Below, in pieces: positions 1 to 10,796 of a stretch of DNA of 64,000 nucleotides. Below the pieces are notes generated by a model. It was not told the DNA's origin. It saw nothing but the letters and a program-made list of their open reading frames with translations, and ran no database searches. Made by a program: the position numbers and the translations under genes. The first letter of the stretch is position 1. Each line of letters begins with the position of its first letter. The stretch lies in contig JBDKTA010000058.1 of the NCBI GenBank assembly GCA_039680605.1, positions 19,769 to 83,768 of the forward strand, in the 5' to 3' direction. This DNA is from Planctomycetaceae bacterium. GTDB lineage: Bacteria > Planctomycetota > Phycisphaerae > SM23-33.

Positions 1-1
1 C

Positions 2-1096
2 ACCCCCGACGACGTGCAGAAAATCTTCCCCCGCGTGCTGCTGGTCGGCGCCAAGTTCGGCGTTGCCATGGTGCTCCACCGCGGCCGCAAGGTCGAAGTC
101 ACCACCTTCCGCTCCGATGCGTCCTACAGCGACGGTCGCCGGCCTGATGCGGTGACGTTCACCAGCGCCCGCGAAGACGCCCAGCGCCGCGACTTCACGA
201 TCAACGGGATGTTCTACGACCCGCTCAAGGATGAGCTGATCGACTACGTCGGCGGGCAGGACGACCTGCGGCGGCGGATCATCCGCACCATCGGCCGGCC
301 CGAGCAGCGATTCGGCGAGGATTACCTGCGCATGCTGCGGGCGGCGCGGTTCTCCGTGCGATTGGGTTTCGCCATCGAGAGCGAAACAGCACAAGCCATC
401 CGCGTCCTGTCCGACAAGATCACCGCCATCAGCGGCGAACGCATCTTCGAAGAGCTCAGCAAGATGCTCGTCCGAGCGTCAGCCGCCGAGGCGATGGACC
501 TGCTGATCGACTTGAACCTGGCGCAGCATATCTTTCCCGACGAGCTGACGGCCGACGAGTCGCGCCTGACGCGAGCGCGGCAGCGGTTGGCGAAAGTCGC
601 GCCAAAGAAAAACGTCACGCTGGCGCTGGCGGCCCTGCTGGCCGAGACGCCGCCCAAGGCCATCCGCGCCTGCGTGCGCCGCTGGGGCGCTTCGAATGAA
701 CTTCGCGATGAATTGAGCTACCTGGCCGCCCGCGTGGACGGATGGCAAACCGCCGCCGACACGCAATTGGCCGATTTCAAGTTCCTCATGGGCAGCCCCT
801 ACTGGCCACACCTTCAGGCCCTCTGGCACGCGCAGGAAAAACTCGTCACCGGCAGATTCGACCAAGCCAAACGCATCGCCGACCGCGCGACGGCCGTCAA
901 GCCCGAAGCAGTCTGTCCCCCCGCCCTGATCACCGGCGCCGACCTGCACGCCCTGGGCGTGACGGACGGCCCCACCATGGGCAAACTCCTCCGCCGCCTC
1001 TACGAGGCGCAGCTCAACGAAGAATTTTCAACCCGCCAGGCAGCGATGGAACAAGCGCGGCGACTGACGGAGGAAATGCAGGAGAGGGAAAGTTAG
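2..1096 (+). CDS. cca: CCA tRNA nucleotidyltransferase / poly(A) polymerase family, 5'-truncated by the window edge
   Basis: The family adds or repairs the 3'-CCA end of tRNA, or polyadenylates RNA; sequence alone does not separate the two. The frame is open to the left edge, so the N-terminus with the start of the nucleotidyltransferase domain is missing and 364 residues are visible. RRDFTINGMFYDP at about residues 62-74 is the conserved block after the catalytic acidic residues, and GRPEQRFGEDYLRMLRAAR follows it, typical of the tRNA-binding neck region. The stop codon falls inside a 29-bp palindromic repeat (1092-1120) found again near 47.5 kb. The internal GTG at 14 is unlikely to be the true start because it would remove the catalytic core. 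Confidence 0.85.
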   Translation, partial: TPDDVQKIFPRVLLVGAKFGVAMVLHRGRKVEVTTFRSDASYSDGRRPDAVTFTSAREDAQRRDFTINGMFYDPLKDELIDYVGGQDDLRRRIIRTIGRPEQRFGEDYLRMLRAARFSVRLGFAIESETAQAIRVLSDKITAISGERIFEELSKMLVRASAAEAMDLLIDLNLAQHIFPDELTADESRLTRARQRLAKVAPKKNVTLALAALLAETPPKAIRACVRRWGASNELRDELSYLAARVDGWQTAADTQLADFKFLMGSPYWPHLQALWHAQEKLVTGRFDQAKRIADRATAVKPEAVCPPALITGADLHALGVTDGPTMGKLLRRLYEAQLNEEFSTRQAAMEQARRLTEEMQERES

Positions 1097-1120
1097 CGGC
1101 GGAGCTTGCTCCGCGCGGTT
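1092..1120. repeat. Dispersed 29-bp palindromic repeat over the cca stop codon
   Basis: Starts GTTAGCGGCGGAGC and contains the palindrome GGAGCTTGCTCC. The same 29 bases occur in reverse complement at about 47532-47560, where a second copy in opposite orientation makes a long inverted pair. Here it supplies the TAG of the upstream gene. The rest of 1121-1222 shows no gene. Confidence 0.7.
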
Positions 1121-1222
1121 GTTGAAGGGGGATAAACACGTTGAACAGTCGTCTTCGCTCTGCGAGCTACGCCGGACAAGAGTTCGACCGCTAATGGAAG
1201 AACACTTCTTTCTTCGCGCTGG

Positions 1223-1759
1223 CTACTGGGCTTGGTAGTCATTGCGGTCTTTGGATTTTTCGGCGAGCTTTTTGACTTTGAAATATCTGCCCATTGCTCC
1301 GAGGCCTATAGCGACCAGCACAATCCCAAGCACAAGCAAGAAAGCCGGAAACATCGTATCGGACTTTTGTGAATCCACGCGGCTCATCCAATACACGGAG
1401 CCAACGATAATAATAATCCCCAAGAACTGGAAACCGAGCGCTCTTCTGGCAAAGGCCCGCAAACGTGCAGAACCTTCGGCCGCCATGACTGTGTCAAAAT
1501 AGGACATTAGCTTCTGGACATCTTCGGTAAGAGAGTCAAACTCCAGCCTTGTGCTGCCGACCCGAACAAACAGTCTCTTTTGCGGAGCAGAACCTAGCGG
1601 GATAATCATATTTTCTGCCAGATTGGGACTACATGTAGCCATGGTCTTTCCTAAAGCGTTGACCAAGACCACTTCCGACTCAGAAATGTCCAGGAACCAA
1701 GTTTCCCCTTTATAAACGCCCTTGTCGCAATGAATAACAATGCGATCCTTCACGCACAT
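1223..1759 (-). CDS. Hypothetical protein with two C-terminal membrane segments
   Basis: Not recognised. The 178-residue product has a soluble N-terminal part of about 105 residues (many beta-prone stretches, no clear motif), then two hydrophobic segments at about 108-126 and 138-157 and a short charged tail, so it is probably an inner-membrane protein with a cytoplasmic N-terminus. It lies 27 bp downstream of fabF on the same strand and could be co-transcribed as the last gene of the lipid operon. Its base composition is visibly lower in GC than the fab genes, which hints at a different origin. The start ATG at 1757-1759 has a close AAGGG upstream. Confidence 0.6.
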   Translation of the reverse strand: MCVKDRIVIHCDKGVYKGETWFLDISESEVVLVNALGKTMATCSPNLAENMIIPLGSAPQKRLFVRVGSTRLEFDSLTEDVQKLMSYFDTVMAAEGSARLRAFARRALGFQFLGIIIIVGSVYWMSRVDSQKSDTMFPAFLLVLGIVLVAIGLGAMGRYFKVKKLAEKSKDRNDYQAQ

Positions 1760-1786
1760 TCCCTTCTGTCCCTACACCCGGTTCCC

Positions 1787-3037
1787 TTACTCAAACCGCT
1801 TGATGATCAGGCAGGCGTTGTGGCCGCCGAAGCCGAAGCTGTTGGACAGCATGTACTGGACCTTCTTCTGGCGGGATTGATTTGGGATATAGTCCAGGTC
1901 GCAGCCTTCGCTGGGGTTGTCGAGGTTCCACGTGCCGGGCAGGACGTTGTCCTGCATCGCCTTGCAGCAGGCCACCAACTCCGCTCCGCCGGAGGCCCCG
2001 AGCATGTGGCCGGTGAGGCTCTTGGTCGAGGAGACCATCAGGCCGTTCCTGGCGTAATCGCCGAAAGCCTTCTTGATCGCGACGGTCTCGGCCATGTCAC
2101 CGAGTTCTGTGCTGGTGCCGTGGGCGTTGATGTATCCGACCTGGTCGGGGGCGATGGCGGCGTCTTCCAGCGCCAGGATCATTGCATCGCACGCGCCGGT
2201 GCCTTCGGGCGATGGGGCGGTAATGTGGTAGGCGTCGCACGTGGCGCCGAAGCCCACCAGCTCGGCATAGATCTTCGCCCCGCGGGCCCTGGCGTGATCG
2301 AGCGTTTCGAGAATGACCACGCCGGCGCCTTCGGCCAGCAGGAACCCGTCGCGGTCCTTATCCCACGGGCGCGAGGCGTGGGCGGGGTCGTCATTGCGGG
2401 TGGACAGCCCCTTGAGGGCGCAGAAGCTGGCCAGGCCGATCTCGGTCAGGGCGGCTTCGCTGCCGCCGGTGATGACCACGTCGGCGGCGCCGCGCTGCAG
2501 CAGGGCCATCGCCTCGCCGACGGCGTTGGCGGCCGAGGCGCAGGCGGTGACGGTGGCATAGGACACGCCGGTGAGCCCGTAGAGGATCGAGATCGTTCCG
2601 GCGGCGGCGTTGCCCATCATTTTGGGCACCGTCAGGGGGCTGACGCGGGTGACGCCGCGGGCCATCATGATCTCGTGCTGTTCCTGCAGGGTCATCAGCC
2701 CGCCGATGCCGGTTCCGATGATGCAGGCATAGCGGCGGGCCTTGGCGGGGTCGAAGGCGATACCGCTGTCGCGGACGGCCTCGATGGCCGCGGCGGTGGC
2801 GTACTGGGTGAAGGGGTCCATGCGCCGTGCTTCGCGCGGGTCGACCAAGTCGGTGGGCGGACCGGCCCAATCGACGATCTGCCCGCCGATGCGGGAGGCG
2901 AAGGGCGCGGCGTCGAACCGCGAGATCGGGCGGATGCCGGTTGTTCCCTCCAGCAATCGCGCCCAGAACAGCGGCACGTCATGGGCGACCGGATTGACGG
3001 TCCCCAGCCCAGTGATGACTACGCGGCATCTGGACAT
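1787..3037 (-). CDS. fabF: Beta-ketoacyl-ACP synthase II
   Basis: Condenses malonyl-ACP with acyl-ACP in the elongation step of cytoplasmic type II fatty acid synthesis. The 416-residue length is normal for FabF. The thiolase-fold catalytic triad is visible: Cys166 in TACASA, His306 in NAHGTSTELGD and His344 in KSLTGHMLGASG. The gene directly follows acpP with a 21-bp gap, in the usual acpP-fabF order, and closes the fab series. The ATG start at 3035-3037 has an AGG upstream at good spacing. FabB-type function is less likely given the acpP linkage. Confidence 0.95.
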   Translation of the reverse strand: MSRCRVVITGLGTVNPVAHDVPLFWARLLEGTTGIRPISRFDAAPFASRIGGQIVDWAGPPTDLVDPREARRMDPFTQYATAAAIEAVRDSGIAFDPAKARRYACIIGTGIGGLMTLQEQHEIMMARGVTRVSPLTVPKMMGNAAAGTISILYGLTGVSYATVTACASAANAVGEAMALLQRGAADVVITGGSEAALTEIGLASFCALKGLSTRNDDPAHASRPWDKDRDGFLLAEGAGVVILETLDHARARGAKIYAELVGFGATCDAYHITAPSPEGTGACDAMILALEDAAIAPDQVGYINAHGTSTELGDMAETVAIKKAFGDYARNGLMVSSTKSLTGHMLGASGGAELVACCKAMQDNVLPGTWNLDNPSEGCDLDYIPNQSRQKKVQYMLSNSFGFGGHNACLIIKRFE

Positions 3038-3058
3038 CGAATGCCTGATCCACAGGCT

Positions 3059-3310
3059 CTAGGCCTTGTTGGAGTTCTCTTTGATGTAGTCGATCGCCTG
3101 GCCGACGGTCTGGATCTTCTCGGCTTCTTCGTCGGGGATGCTCAGTTCGAACTCATCTTCGAACTCCATCACCAGCTCGACGGTATCCAGAGAGTCCGCG
3201 TTGAGGTCGTTGACGAACGAGGTTTCGCGCGTGATTTCGCTCTTGTCCACGCCCATCTGTTCGGCAACGATGTCTATGACCTTATCTTCGATTTCGTCTG
3301 GCACTTTCAT
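3059..3310 (-). CDS. acpP: Acyl carrier protein
   Basis: Carries growing acyl chains on 4'-phosphopantetheine attached to Ser40 in the DSLD motif ([11 protein letters not shown]). The 83-residue acidic four-helix protein has standard length and composition. It sits between fabG and fabF, as in most bacterial fab operons, so it is the housekeeping ACP and not a polyketide carrier. An AGGAG stands immediately before the ATG at 3308-3310. The 129-bp space up to fabG contains no other gene. Confidence 0.95.
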   Translation of the reverse strand: MKVPDEIEDKVIDIVAEQMGVDKSEITRETSFVNDLNADSLDTVELVMEFEDEFELSIPDEEAEKIQTVGQAIDYIKENSNKA

Positions 3311-3439
3311 TCTCCTGCAACAACGACCTTAGGATTCACCCACCGCCGCCAGGGCTGGCGAGGGTGCGGTACTATAGCGTGACGATCAAACTCATGCAAT
3401 ACCAATTCCGGGCGATTACTGTCAAGCCGCAACGCGAAT

Positions 3440-4201
3440 TTACGTGTGCATTCCGCCGTCGACGCTGAGCACCTGCCCGGTCATATAAGCGGAATTCTCC
3501 GACGCCAGGAACGCCACCGCGCGGGCGATGTCGCCGGGGGTGCCCATGCGCTCCATCGGAATCATCGCCAGCGCCATGTCCTTGGCCTGCTGGGGAAGCA
3601 CTTCGGTCATCTCCGTGGCAATGAAGCCCGGAGCCACCGCGTTGACCCGAACGCTGCGCTTGGCCAGTTCCTTGGCCGCGGACTTCGTCAGGCCGAGCAT
3701 GCCGGCCTTGCTGGCGGCGTAGTTGCCCTGCCCGCGGTTGCCTTCCAGCCCGCTGTAGCTGGACATGTTGACGATGCTGCCGCAGCGCTGGCGCATCATG
3801 ACGCGGGCGGCGGCCCGAGTCCCGTAAAAGGCGCTGGTGAGGTTGACCTTGAGCACCAGGTCCCACTCCTCGTCAGTCATCATCACCACGATGTTGTCGC
3901 GCGTGATCCCGGCGTTGTTGACCATGACGTCGAGGTGGCCGTACTTCTCAGCCACCGCGTCGACCATCGCCGTCATGCCGGCCGAGTCCGTCACGTCCTG
4001 AACGCGGGTTTCGAGTTTGTCGCCGGGGTTGCCCAGGGCCTCGGGCAGTTGCCCCAGCAGGTCGGCCTTGAGGTCGACGGCCACGACGGTCATGCCCATC
4101 TTGAGCAGTTCTCGGGCGATCTCGCGTCCGATGCCGCGCGCGGCGCCGGTGACGATGGCGACCTTCTGATTGTCGGGGGTTGCAGCTACGGTTTTTGCCA
4201 T
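3440..4201 (-). CDS. fabG: 3-oxoacyl-ACP reductase
   Basis: NADPH-dependent reduction of 3-oxoacyl-ACP, second step of the elongation cycle. The short-chain dehydrogenase fold is clear: TGAARGIGREIA nucleotide-binding motif near the N-terminus, NNAG in the middle, then Ser, Tyr and Lys of the active site in NMSSYSG and GNYAASKAG, and the C-terminal YMTGQVLSVDGG. I place the start at the ATG at 4199-4201 (MAKTVAATP) because AAGGTG lies 6 bases before it; a GTG nine bases further out overlaps that ribosome binding site. The protein is 253 residues. It is in line with fabD upstream and acpP downstream. Confidence 0.93.
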   Translation of the reverse strand: MAKTVAATPDNQKVAIVTGAARGIGREIARELLKMGMTVVAVDLKADLLGQLPEALGNPGDKLETRVQDVTDSAGMTAMVDAVAEKYGHLDVMVNNAGITRDNIVVMMTDEEWDLVLKVNLTSAFYGTRAAARVMMRQRCGSIVNMSSYSGLEGNRGQGNYAASKAGMLGLTKSAAKELAKRSVRVNAVAPGFIATEMTEVLPQQAKDMALAMIPMERMGTPGDIARAVAFLASENSAYMTGQVLSVDGGMHT

Positions 4202-4274
4202 TATTTTCACCTTGTTTCGTGGTTTCTCCGCTTGCCCAACACCGGCGACGCCGCAAGCGGCGGAGGAACCATAC

Positions 4275-5219
4275 CTATGCGTTTGCGGTCAATTGTTCTA
4301 CCGCGTCAGGGGCGTTGACGCAAGTGATGGGCAGTTTTCTGTCGATTCTCTTTGCCAGCCCGGCCAGCACCCGCCCCGGTCCGATCTCGTAAAACGCTCC
4401 GGCGCCCTGGGCGATGAGGTACTCCATGCACTGCTGCCAGCGAACGGGCTGGACAAGCTGCGCCAGCAGTTTTGCGGGGATCTCTGCCGCCGAGGCGTAC
4501 GGGCGGGCGTCGACGTTGGACAGCACCACGCAGGTCGGATCTTTGAACGGCACGTCCAGAAGGGTTTGGGCGAACGTTTCCGCCGCCGTGGCCATCAGCG
4601 AGCTGTGAAAGGCGCCCGCCACGTCGAGCGGTACGGCCATCTTGGCTCCGGCGGCGGGCGCCATTTCGGCGGCGCGGCGGCAGGCGCCGATCTGACCGGA
4701 CAGCACGATCTGTCCCGGGCAGTTGAAGTTCGCGCAGACCAGCACCTCGCCCTGGGACGCCTGGAGGCACAACGACTCGGCCTGGGGCTCGTCCATCCCG
4801 ATCACGCTGACCATGCCCGAGGGCACAAGCGTGGCGGCTTGCTGCATCAACCGCCCGCGCTGGGTGACGAGCTTGAGTCCGGTTTCGAAGTCCATCGCGC
4901 CGGCGGCATAGAGGGCGGTGTATTCGCCCAGGCTCAAGCCTGCGGTAAACGTTGGCACGAACGTCGCCGCCTGGGGGCCAAGCTTCTGGGCGATCGCCGC
5001 GCTGACGGCCACCGACATGGTGAAGATTGCCGGTTGGGCCACGTCGGTGCGCGAGAGCTCTTCCTTGGGTCCTTCGAAGCAGAGCTTCATCAGCGGCAGG
5101 GCGGAGATCTTCTCGGCCTGCTCGAAGATCGCACGGGCGGCGGGGTACTTCTCGCAGAGGTCCTTGCCCATCCCGACATCCTGGGCGCCCTGTCCTGGAT
5201 ATAAAAAGGTTGTATTCAT
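4275..5219 (-). CDS. fabD: Malonyl-CoA:ACP transacylase
   Basis: Transfers malonyl from CoA to ACP to supply FabH and FabF. The 314-residue protein begins FLYPGQGAQ, as the family does, has the nucleophile elbow GLSLGEY, and the active-site His in GAFHSSLM. The downstream block around NVDARPY and the C-terminal EIGPGRVLAGL are also typical. The ATG at 5217-5219 is preferred over an in-frame TTG six bases upstream. Between this gene and fabH lies a perfect long hairpin (5264-5345) that may modulate expression of the distal genes fabD-fabG-acpP-fabF. Confidence 0.94.
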   Translation of the reverse strand: MNTTFLYPGQGAQDVGMGKDLCEKYPAARAIFEQAEKISALPLMKLCFEGPKEELSRTDVAQPAIFTMSVAVSAAIAQKLGPQAATFVPTFTAGLSLGEYTALYAAGAMDFETGLKLVTQRGRLMQQAATLVPSGMVSVIGMDEPQAESLCLQASQGEVLVCANFNCPGQIVLSGQIGACRRAAEMAPAAGAKMAVPLDVAGAFHSSLMATAAETFAQTLLDVPFKDPTCVVLSNVDARPYASAAEIPAKLLAQLVQPVRWQQCMEYLIAQGAGAFYEIGPGRVLAGLAKRIDRKLPITCVNAPDAVEQLTANA

Positions 5220-5263
5220 ATTCAATCCGGATTCCTTTGGTGTCGTAGCTGGGGGTTTGAATA

Positions 5264-5345
5264 AGCCGCTGAGGTCGCCCAGGACGCTGAGGAAGAAGTT
5301 ATTTTATCTCCTTTATCCTCAGCGTCCTGGGCGACCTCAGCGGCT
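5264..5345. repeat. Perfect 30-bp inverted repeat between fabH and fabD
   Basis: Arms at 5264-5293 and 5316-5345 are exact reverse complements (starts AGCCGCTGAGGTCGC), separated by 22 AT-rich bases. The structure ends only 12 bp before the fabH stop codon and lies inside the fab operon. A near-identical hairpin stands between nqrE and nqrF at 61995-62075 and a half copy upstream of the gene at 48682, so this is a mobile or dispersed repeat and not a specific fab regulator. It lacks a following T-run on either strand. Confidence 0.85.
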
Positions 5346-5356
5346 CTATTTCATTG

Positions 5357-6349
5357 TCAGAGCCGCACGACGGACCCGCCCCAGGTCAGCCCGGCTCCGA
5401 AGGCCACCAGCAGCAGCGTCGAGCCCGGACCGATCAGGCCCTTCGACGCCGCCTCGGCCATCGCCAGCGGGATCGACGCCGCCGACGTGTTGCCGTAGCG
5501 GTCGATGTTCATGTAGATCTTGTCCATGGGCAGGTCGAACTTCTCTGCCGCCGAGGCGATGATCCGCGTGTTGACCTGGTGGGGGATGACCATGTCGATG
5601 TCGGCGACCTTGAGCCCGCACTGCTGCATGCAGTCGCCCAGAAGCCACTGCATCTTCTCGACGGCGAACTTGTAGACCTCGCGTCCGCGCATCTTGATGT
5701 AGTGCTCGCCGGCGTCGATGGTCTGGTGCGTGGCGGCCTTGGCCGATCCGCCGGCGGGGATGTGGATGAAATCCCAGCCCGACCCGTCGGTGTGCAGGAC
5801 GTTGTACATCACGCCCTTGTCGGCGGCGTCGGAGGCCTCGAGAATCACCGCCCCGGCGCCGTCGCCGAAGAGGATGCAACTGCCGCGGTCTTTATAGTCG
5901 GTGTAGCGGCTCAGGCAGTCGGCCCCGATCACGAGCACGCGGTGGTAGAGACCGTTCTCGATGAACTGGCAGCCCGTGGTCAGCGCGAAGATGAACCCGC
6001 TGCAGGCGGCCGACAGATCGAACGCCGGAACGTCGGTGGCGCCCAGGGCGTTCTGGATCATGCTGGCGCTGGAGGGCAGGAGCATTTGCGGGCTGACGGT
6101 GGCGCAGATGATCAGGTCCAGGTCGGCGCCGGTTTTTCCGGCGTTGGCCAGGGCCTTGCGGGCGGCGTCGACAGCCAGGTCGGTGGTCGATTCGCCGTCG
6201 GAAACGACGTGGCGCTCGCGGATGCCCGTGCGCTGGATGATCCATTCATCGCTGGTCTCGACCATGCGTTCGAAATCGGCGTTGGTGAGAACCTTGGCAG
6301 GAACGGCATAGCCCATGCCTGTCACCACTGCGCGGCGGGACTTGCCCAT
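5357..6349 (-). CDS. fabH: 3-oxoacyl-ACP synthase III
   Basis: Starts fatty acid synthesis by condensing acyl-CoA with malonyl-ACP. The 330-residue protein has the active-site Cys in SAACSGFIFAL (about residue 115), His in VIPHQVNTRI and Asn in DRYGNTSAAS, the full Cys-His-Asn triad of KAS III, and the C-terminal GAGLTWGG. Its ATG overlaps the plsX stop codon by one base (TAATG), so translation is probably coupled with plsX. The order rpmF-plsX-fabH is a widely conserved arrangement. Confidence 0.95.
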   Translation of the reverse strand: MGKSRRAVVTGMGYAVPAKVLTNADFERMVETSDEWIIQRTGIRERHVVSDGESTTDLAVDAARKALANAGKTGADLDLIICATVSPQMLLPSSASMIQNALGATDVPAFDLSAACSGFIFALTTGCQFIENGLYHRVLVIGADCLSRYTDYKDRGSCILFGDGAGAVILEASDAADKGVMYNVLHTDGSGWDFIHIPAGGSAKAATHQTIDAGEHYIKMRGREVYKFAVEKMQWLLGDCMQQCGLKVADIDMVIPHQVNTRIIASAAEKFDLPMDKIYMNIDRYGNTSAASIPLAMAEAASKGLIGPGSTLLLVAFGAGLTWGGSVVRL

Positions 6350-7356
6350 TATGCTTCCTCGGTGCTCTTGCAGAGCTCGGTAATCTGCTCGTTGACCTGG
6401 CGTCTGGAAAAATCGCCGGCCACACGCACGGCGTTCTTGATGGCGCGGAAATCGCTGGCGCCGTGGCAGATGATGCAGATGCCTGCCACGCCCAGCAGGG
6501 GCGCGCCGCCGTATTCATTGAAGTCGAACTTCTTGGCCAGGCCCGCCCCGGCGGCCTTGATTTTGTCCAAGTGGTCGGGCATGACCATGGCGATCTCTTT
6601 GAGCACCGACTTGATGACCCCGGCGGCCATGCCCTCAATCAGCTTGAGCACGACGTTGCCGACGAAGCCCTCGCAGACGACCACGTCGACGGTGCCGCGG
6701 AAGACGTCGCGCCCCTCGACGTTGCCGATGAAGTTGACGCCCCGGTCGGCCTTCATCAGTTGGCGCGTGGCCTTGACCAGCTCGTTGCCCTTGGCGTCTT
6801 CCTCGCCGACCGACAGCAGCCCCACGCGGGCGTTCTTGACCGAGCAGATGGCGTCCATATAGATCGACGCCATGATCCCGTACTGCAGCAGGTGCAGCGG
6901 GCGGCACTGGATGTTGGCGCCGACGTCGCAGACGGCCACGGGGTTGTGGCTGGTCGGCACGATCACGGCGATGCCCGGGCGGTGTACGCCCGGAAGGCGG
7001 CGCAGGTTCATCTGCGCTGCCGCCACGAAGGCGCCGGTGTTTCCCGCCGAGATGCAGGCCTGCAGCTCGCCGTCGCGGTGCATCTTGGTCATCACGGCCA
7101 GCGAGCTGTCGGGTTTGGCCCGCAGCGAGGTGACCGGGTGCTCGTTCATGGTGATGAACTGCGAGGCGTGGCGGACGTCGACCCACTGGTCCCAGTCGGC
7201 GACGCCCTCGGTCTTGAGCTGGGCGCGGATGGCGTCTTCCTGCCCGACGAGAACGACGCGGTCGCCCGGCGCGAGCAACTCGCGCGCCGCCAGAGCGCCG
7301 CGGACTTCCTCGACCGGGGCATGATCGCCGCCCATGGCGTCAATACCGATCCGCAT
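6349..7356 (-). CDS. plsX: Phosphate acyltransferase PlsX
   Basis: Makes acyl-phosphate from acyl-ACP for PlsY-dependent phospholipid synthesis; peripheral membrane enzyme. The 335 residues start with GIDAMGGDHAP, the family hallmark, and contain SAGNTGAF and VCEGFVGNVVLK, also typical. The gene is 3 bp downstream of rpmF and overlaps fabH by one base, so it is firmly part of the operon. Confidence 0.95.
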   Translation of the reverse strand: MRIGIDAMGGDHAPVEEVRGALAARELLAPGDRVVLVGQEDAIRAQLKTEGVADWDQWVDVRHASQFITMNEHPVTSLRAKPDSSLAVMTKMHRDGELQACISAGNTGAFVAAAQMNLRRLPGVHRPGIAVIVPTSHNPVAVCDVGANIQCRPLHLLQYGIMASIYMDAICSVKNARVGLLSVGEEDAKGNELVKATRQLMKADRGVNFIGNVEGRDVFRGTVDVVVCEGFVGNVVLKLIEGMAAGVIKSVLKEIAMVMPDHLDKIKAAGAGLAKKFDFNEYGGAPLLGVAGICIICHGASDFRAIKNAVRVAGDFSRRQVNEQITELCKSTEEA

Positions 7357-7359
7357 GGG

Positions 7360-7545
7360 CTAGCTCTCCTTTTCTTCGACCTCGAGTTTGAGCCCTGCAC
7401 GCACGTACCCGCAGTTGCTGCAGGCGGCGTGGGGCAACTTGGGGGAATTGCACTTGGGGCAATCCGCCAGGTTGATCGGACGAAGGGCGTGGTGGCTGCG
7501 GCGCTTGCGCGTCCGCCCTCGGCTGAGTTTATATTTAGGGAGCAT
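7360..7545 (-). CDS. rpmF: 50S ribosomal protein L32
   Basis: A 61-residue zinc-ribbon L32: lysine and arginine-rich N-terminus (KLSRGRTRKRRSHHA) then CPKC at about residues 30-33 and CSNC about 11 residues later, the four zinc ligands. I prefer the ATG at 7543-7545 because GGAAGG and AGGA lie just upstream; an ATG 15 bases earlier would place that site inside the gene. It is the first gene of the leftward rpmF-plsX-fab operon, with a promoter candidate at 7617-7645. Confidence 0.92.
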   Translation of the reverse strand: MLPKYKLSRGRTRKRRSHHALRPINLADCPKCNSPKLPHAACSNCGYVRAGLKLEVEEKES

Positions 7546-7616
7546 ATCCTGACCTTCCATCTGCGCAGGACCCGGCCGGTGCGGCCGACTTGCCCGCGCA
7601 ATTTAAGAAACGCAAG

Positions 7617-7645
7617 AAATTAGTCAGTCCTGACCGCTTTGTCAA
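7617..7645 (-). promoter_or_regulatory. Candidate sigma-70 promoter of the rpmF-plsX-fab operon
   Basis: On the minus strand TTGACA (7640-7645) is followed after 17 bases by TAATTT (7617-7622). The -35 box is perfect and the -10 box weak (3 of 6). A start near 7610 would leave a leader of about 65 bases before rpmF. Confidence 0.4.
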
Positions 7646-7704
7646 GACAATCCTGATTCCCCGCACCTGTTCATTTTTCACAACGCTTCTATTACGCCCG
7701 CCCA

Positions 7705-7757
7705 GGGTGGCATGGCGACACGCGTTTTTGTTTCTAGCGGGTCGCCATGGTTTCGTG
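7705..7757. repeat. Imperfect inverted repeat, family shared with 23341-23392
   Basis: GGGTGGCATGGCGACA followed by a CGTTTTTGTTTCT stretch and GTCGCCATGG. The same bases occur inverted at 23362-23392, upstream of the oxidoreductase gene. It is part of the 445-bp gene-free stretch 7546-7989, which also holds the rpmF promoter, two 33-bp repeat units and a 104-bp palindromic element. Confidence 0.65.
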
Positions 7758-7814
7758 GCATGGGCGTCCCGCCCATGCTCTTGCCGTGTGGCATGGGCGT
7801 CCCGCCCATGCTCC
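7758..7814. repeat. Two tandem units of a 33-bp palindromic repeat
   Basis: The unit begins GCATGGGCGTCCCGCCCATG, a palindrome, followed by a 13-base linker. Units start at 7758 and 7791; the second is partial. Four more units with exactly 33-bp period lie at 36053-36176. Confidence 0.7.
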
Positions 7815-7883
7815 CCTCCTTTGCGGTCAGGGACACGCACAACGAAGTTGTGCGTGGCACCCGTGCTGCCCGTGCCACAAAGC

Positions 7884-7987
7884 GGGTGCCGTGGCGGGAG
7901 GGCTTTAGCCCGACAGCCACGACTTGCGAATCTAACGTTCAGGGATCGTGGCTCTCCGGGGCTTCGCCCCTGCGCGCCACGGCACCG
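7884..7987. repeat. Palindromic intergenic element, copy 1 of 3
   Basis: Ends are inverted: GGTGCCGTGGCG at the left and CGCCACGGCACC at the right, with a second inner pair AGCCACGAC / ATCGTGGCT and a small GC hairpin in the right arm. Related copies lie at 13333-13435 and 29208-29330, sharing GGATCGTGGCTCTC and TGCGCGCCACGGCACC. No coding capacity is visible. The size and terminal inversions resemble a small non-autonomous mobile element. Confidence 0.75.
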
Positions 7988-7989
7988 GG

Positions 7990-10692
<2,703 letters not shown>

Positions 10693-10796
10693 GGGTGCCT
10701 GCGCCTGGGGGTCTGCGAATCCGTAGGACAAATCGAACCGGTCATTTTAGCGGCACAGGCACACACCGCCAAGCAACAATTGACTCCGGACGCGGA

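Noticed and set aside
1097..1222. tRNA-like or small RNA gene
   Set aside because: No cloverleaf or conserved T-loop could be drawn; only the palindromic repeat is visible.
1730..3382. 550-codon open frame on the plus strand opposite fabF and acpP
   Set aside because: Mirror frame of strongly conserved fabF and acpP codons in GC-rich DNA; low-complexity glycine, alanine and valine composition and no RBS.
5264..5345. Intrinsic terminator within the fab operon
   Set aside because: Stem is followed by no T-run on the minus strand and a near-identical hairpin occurs in an unrelated operon.
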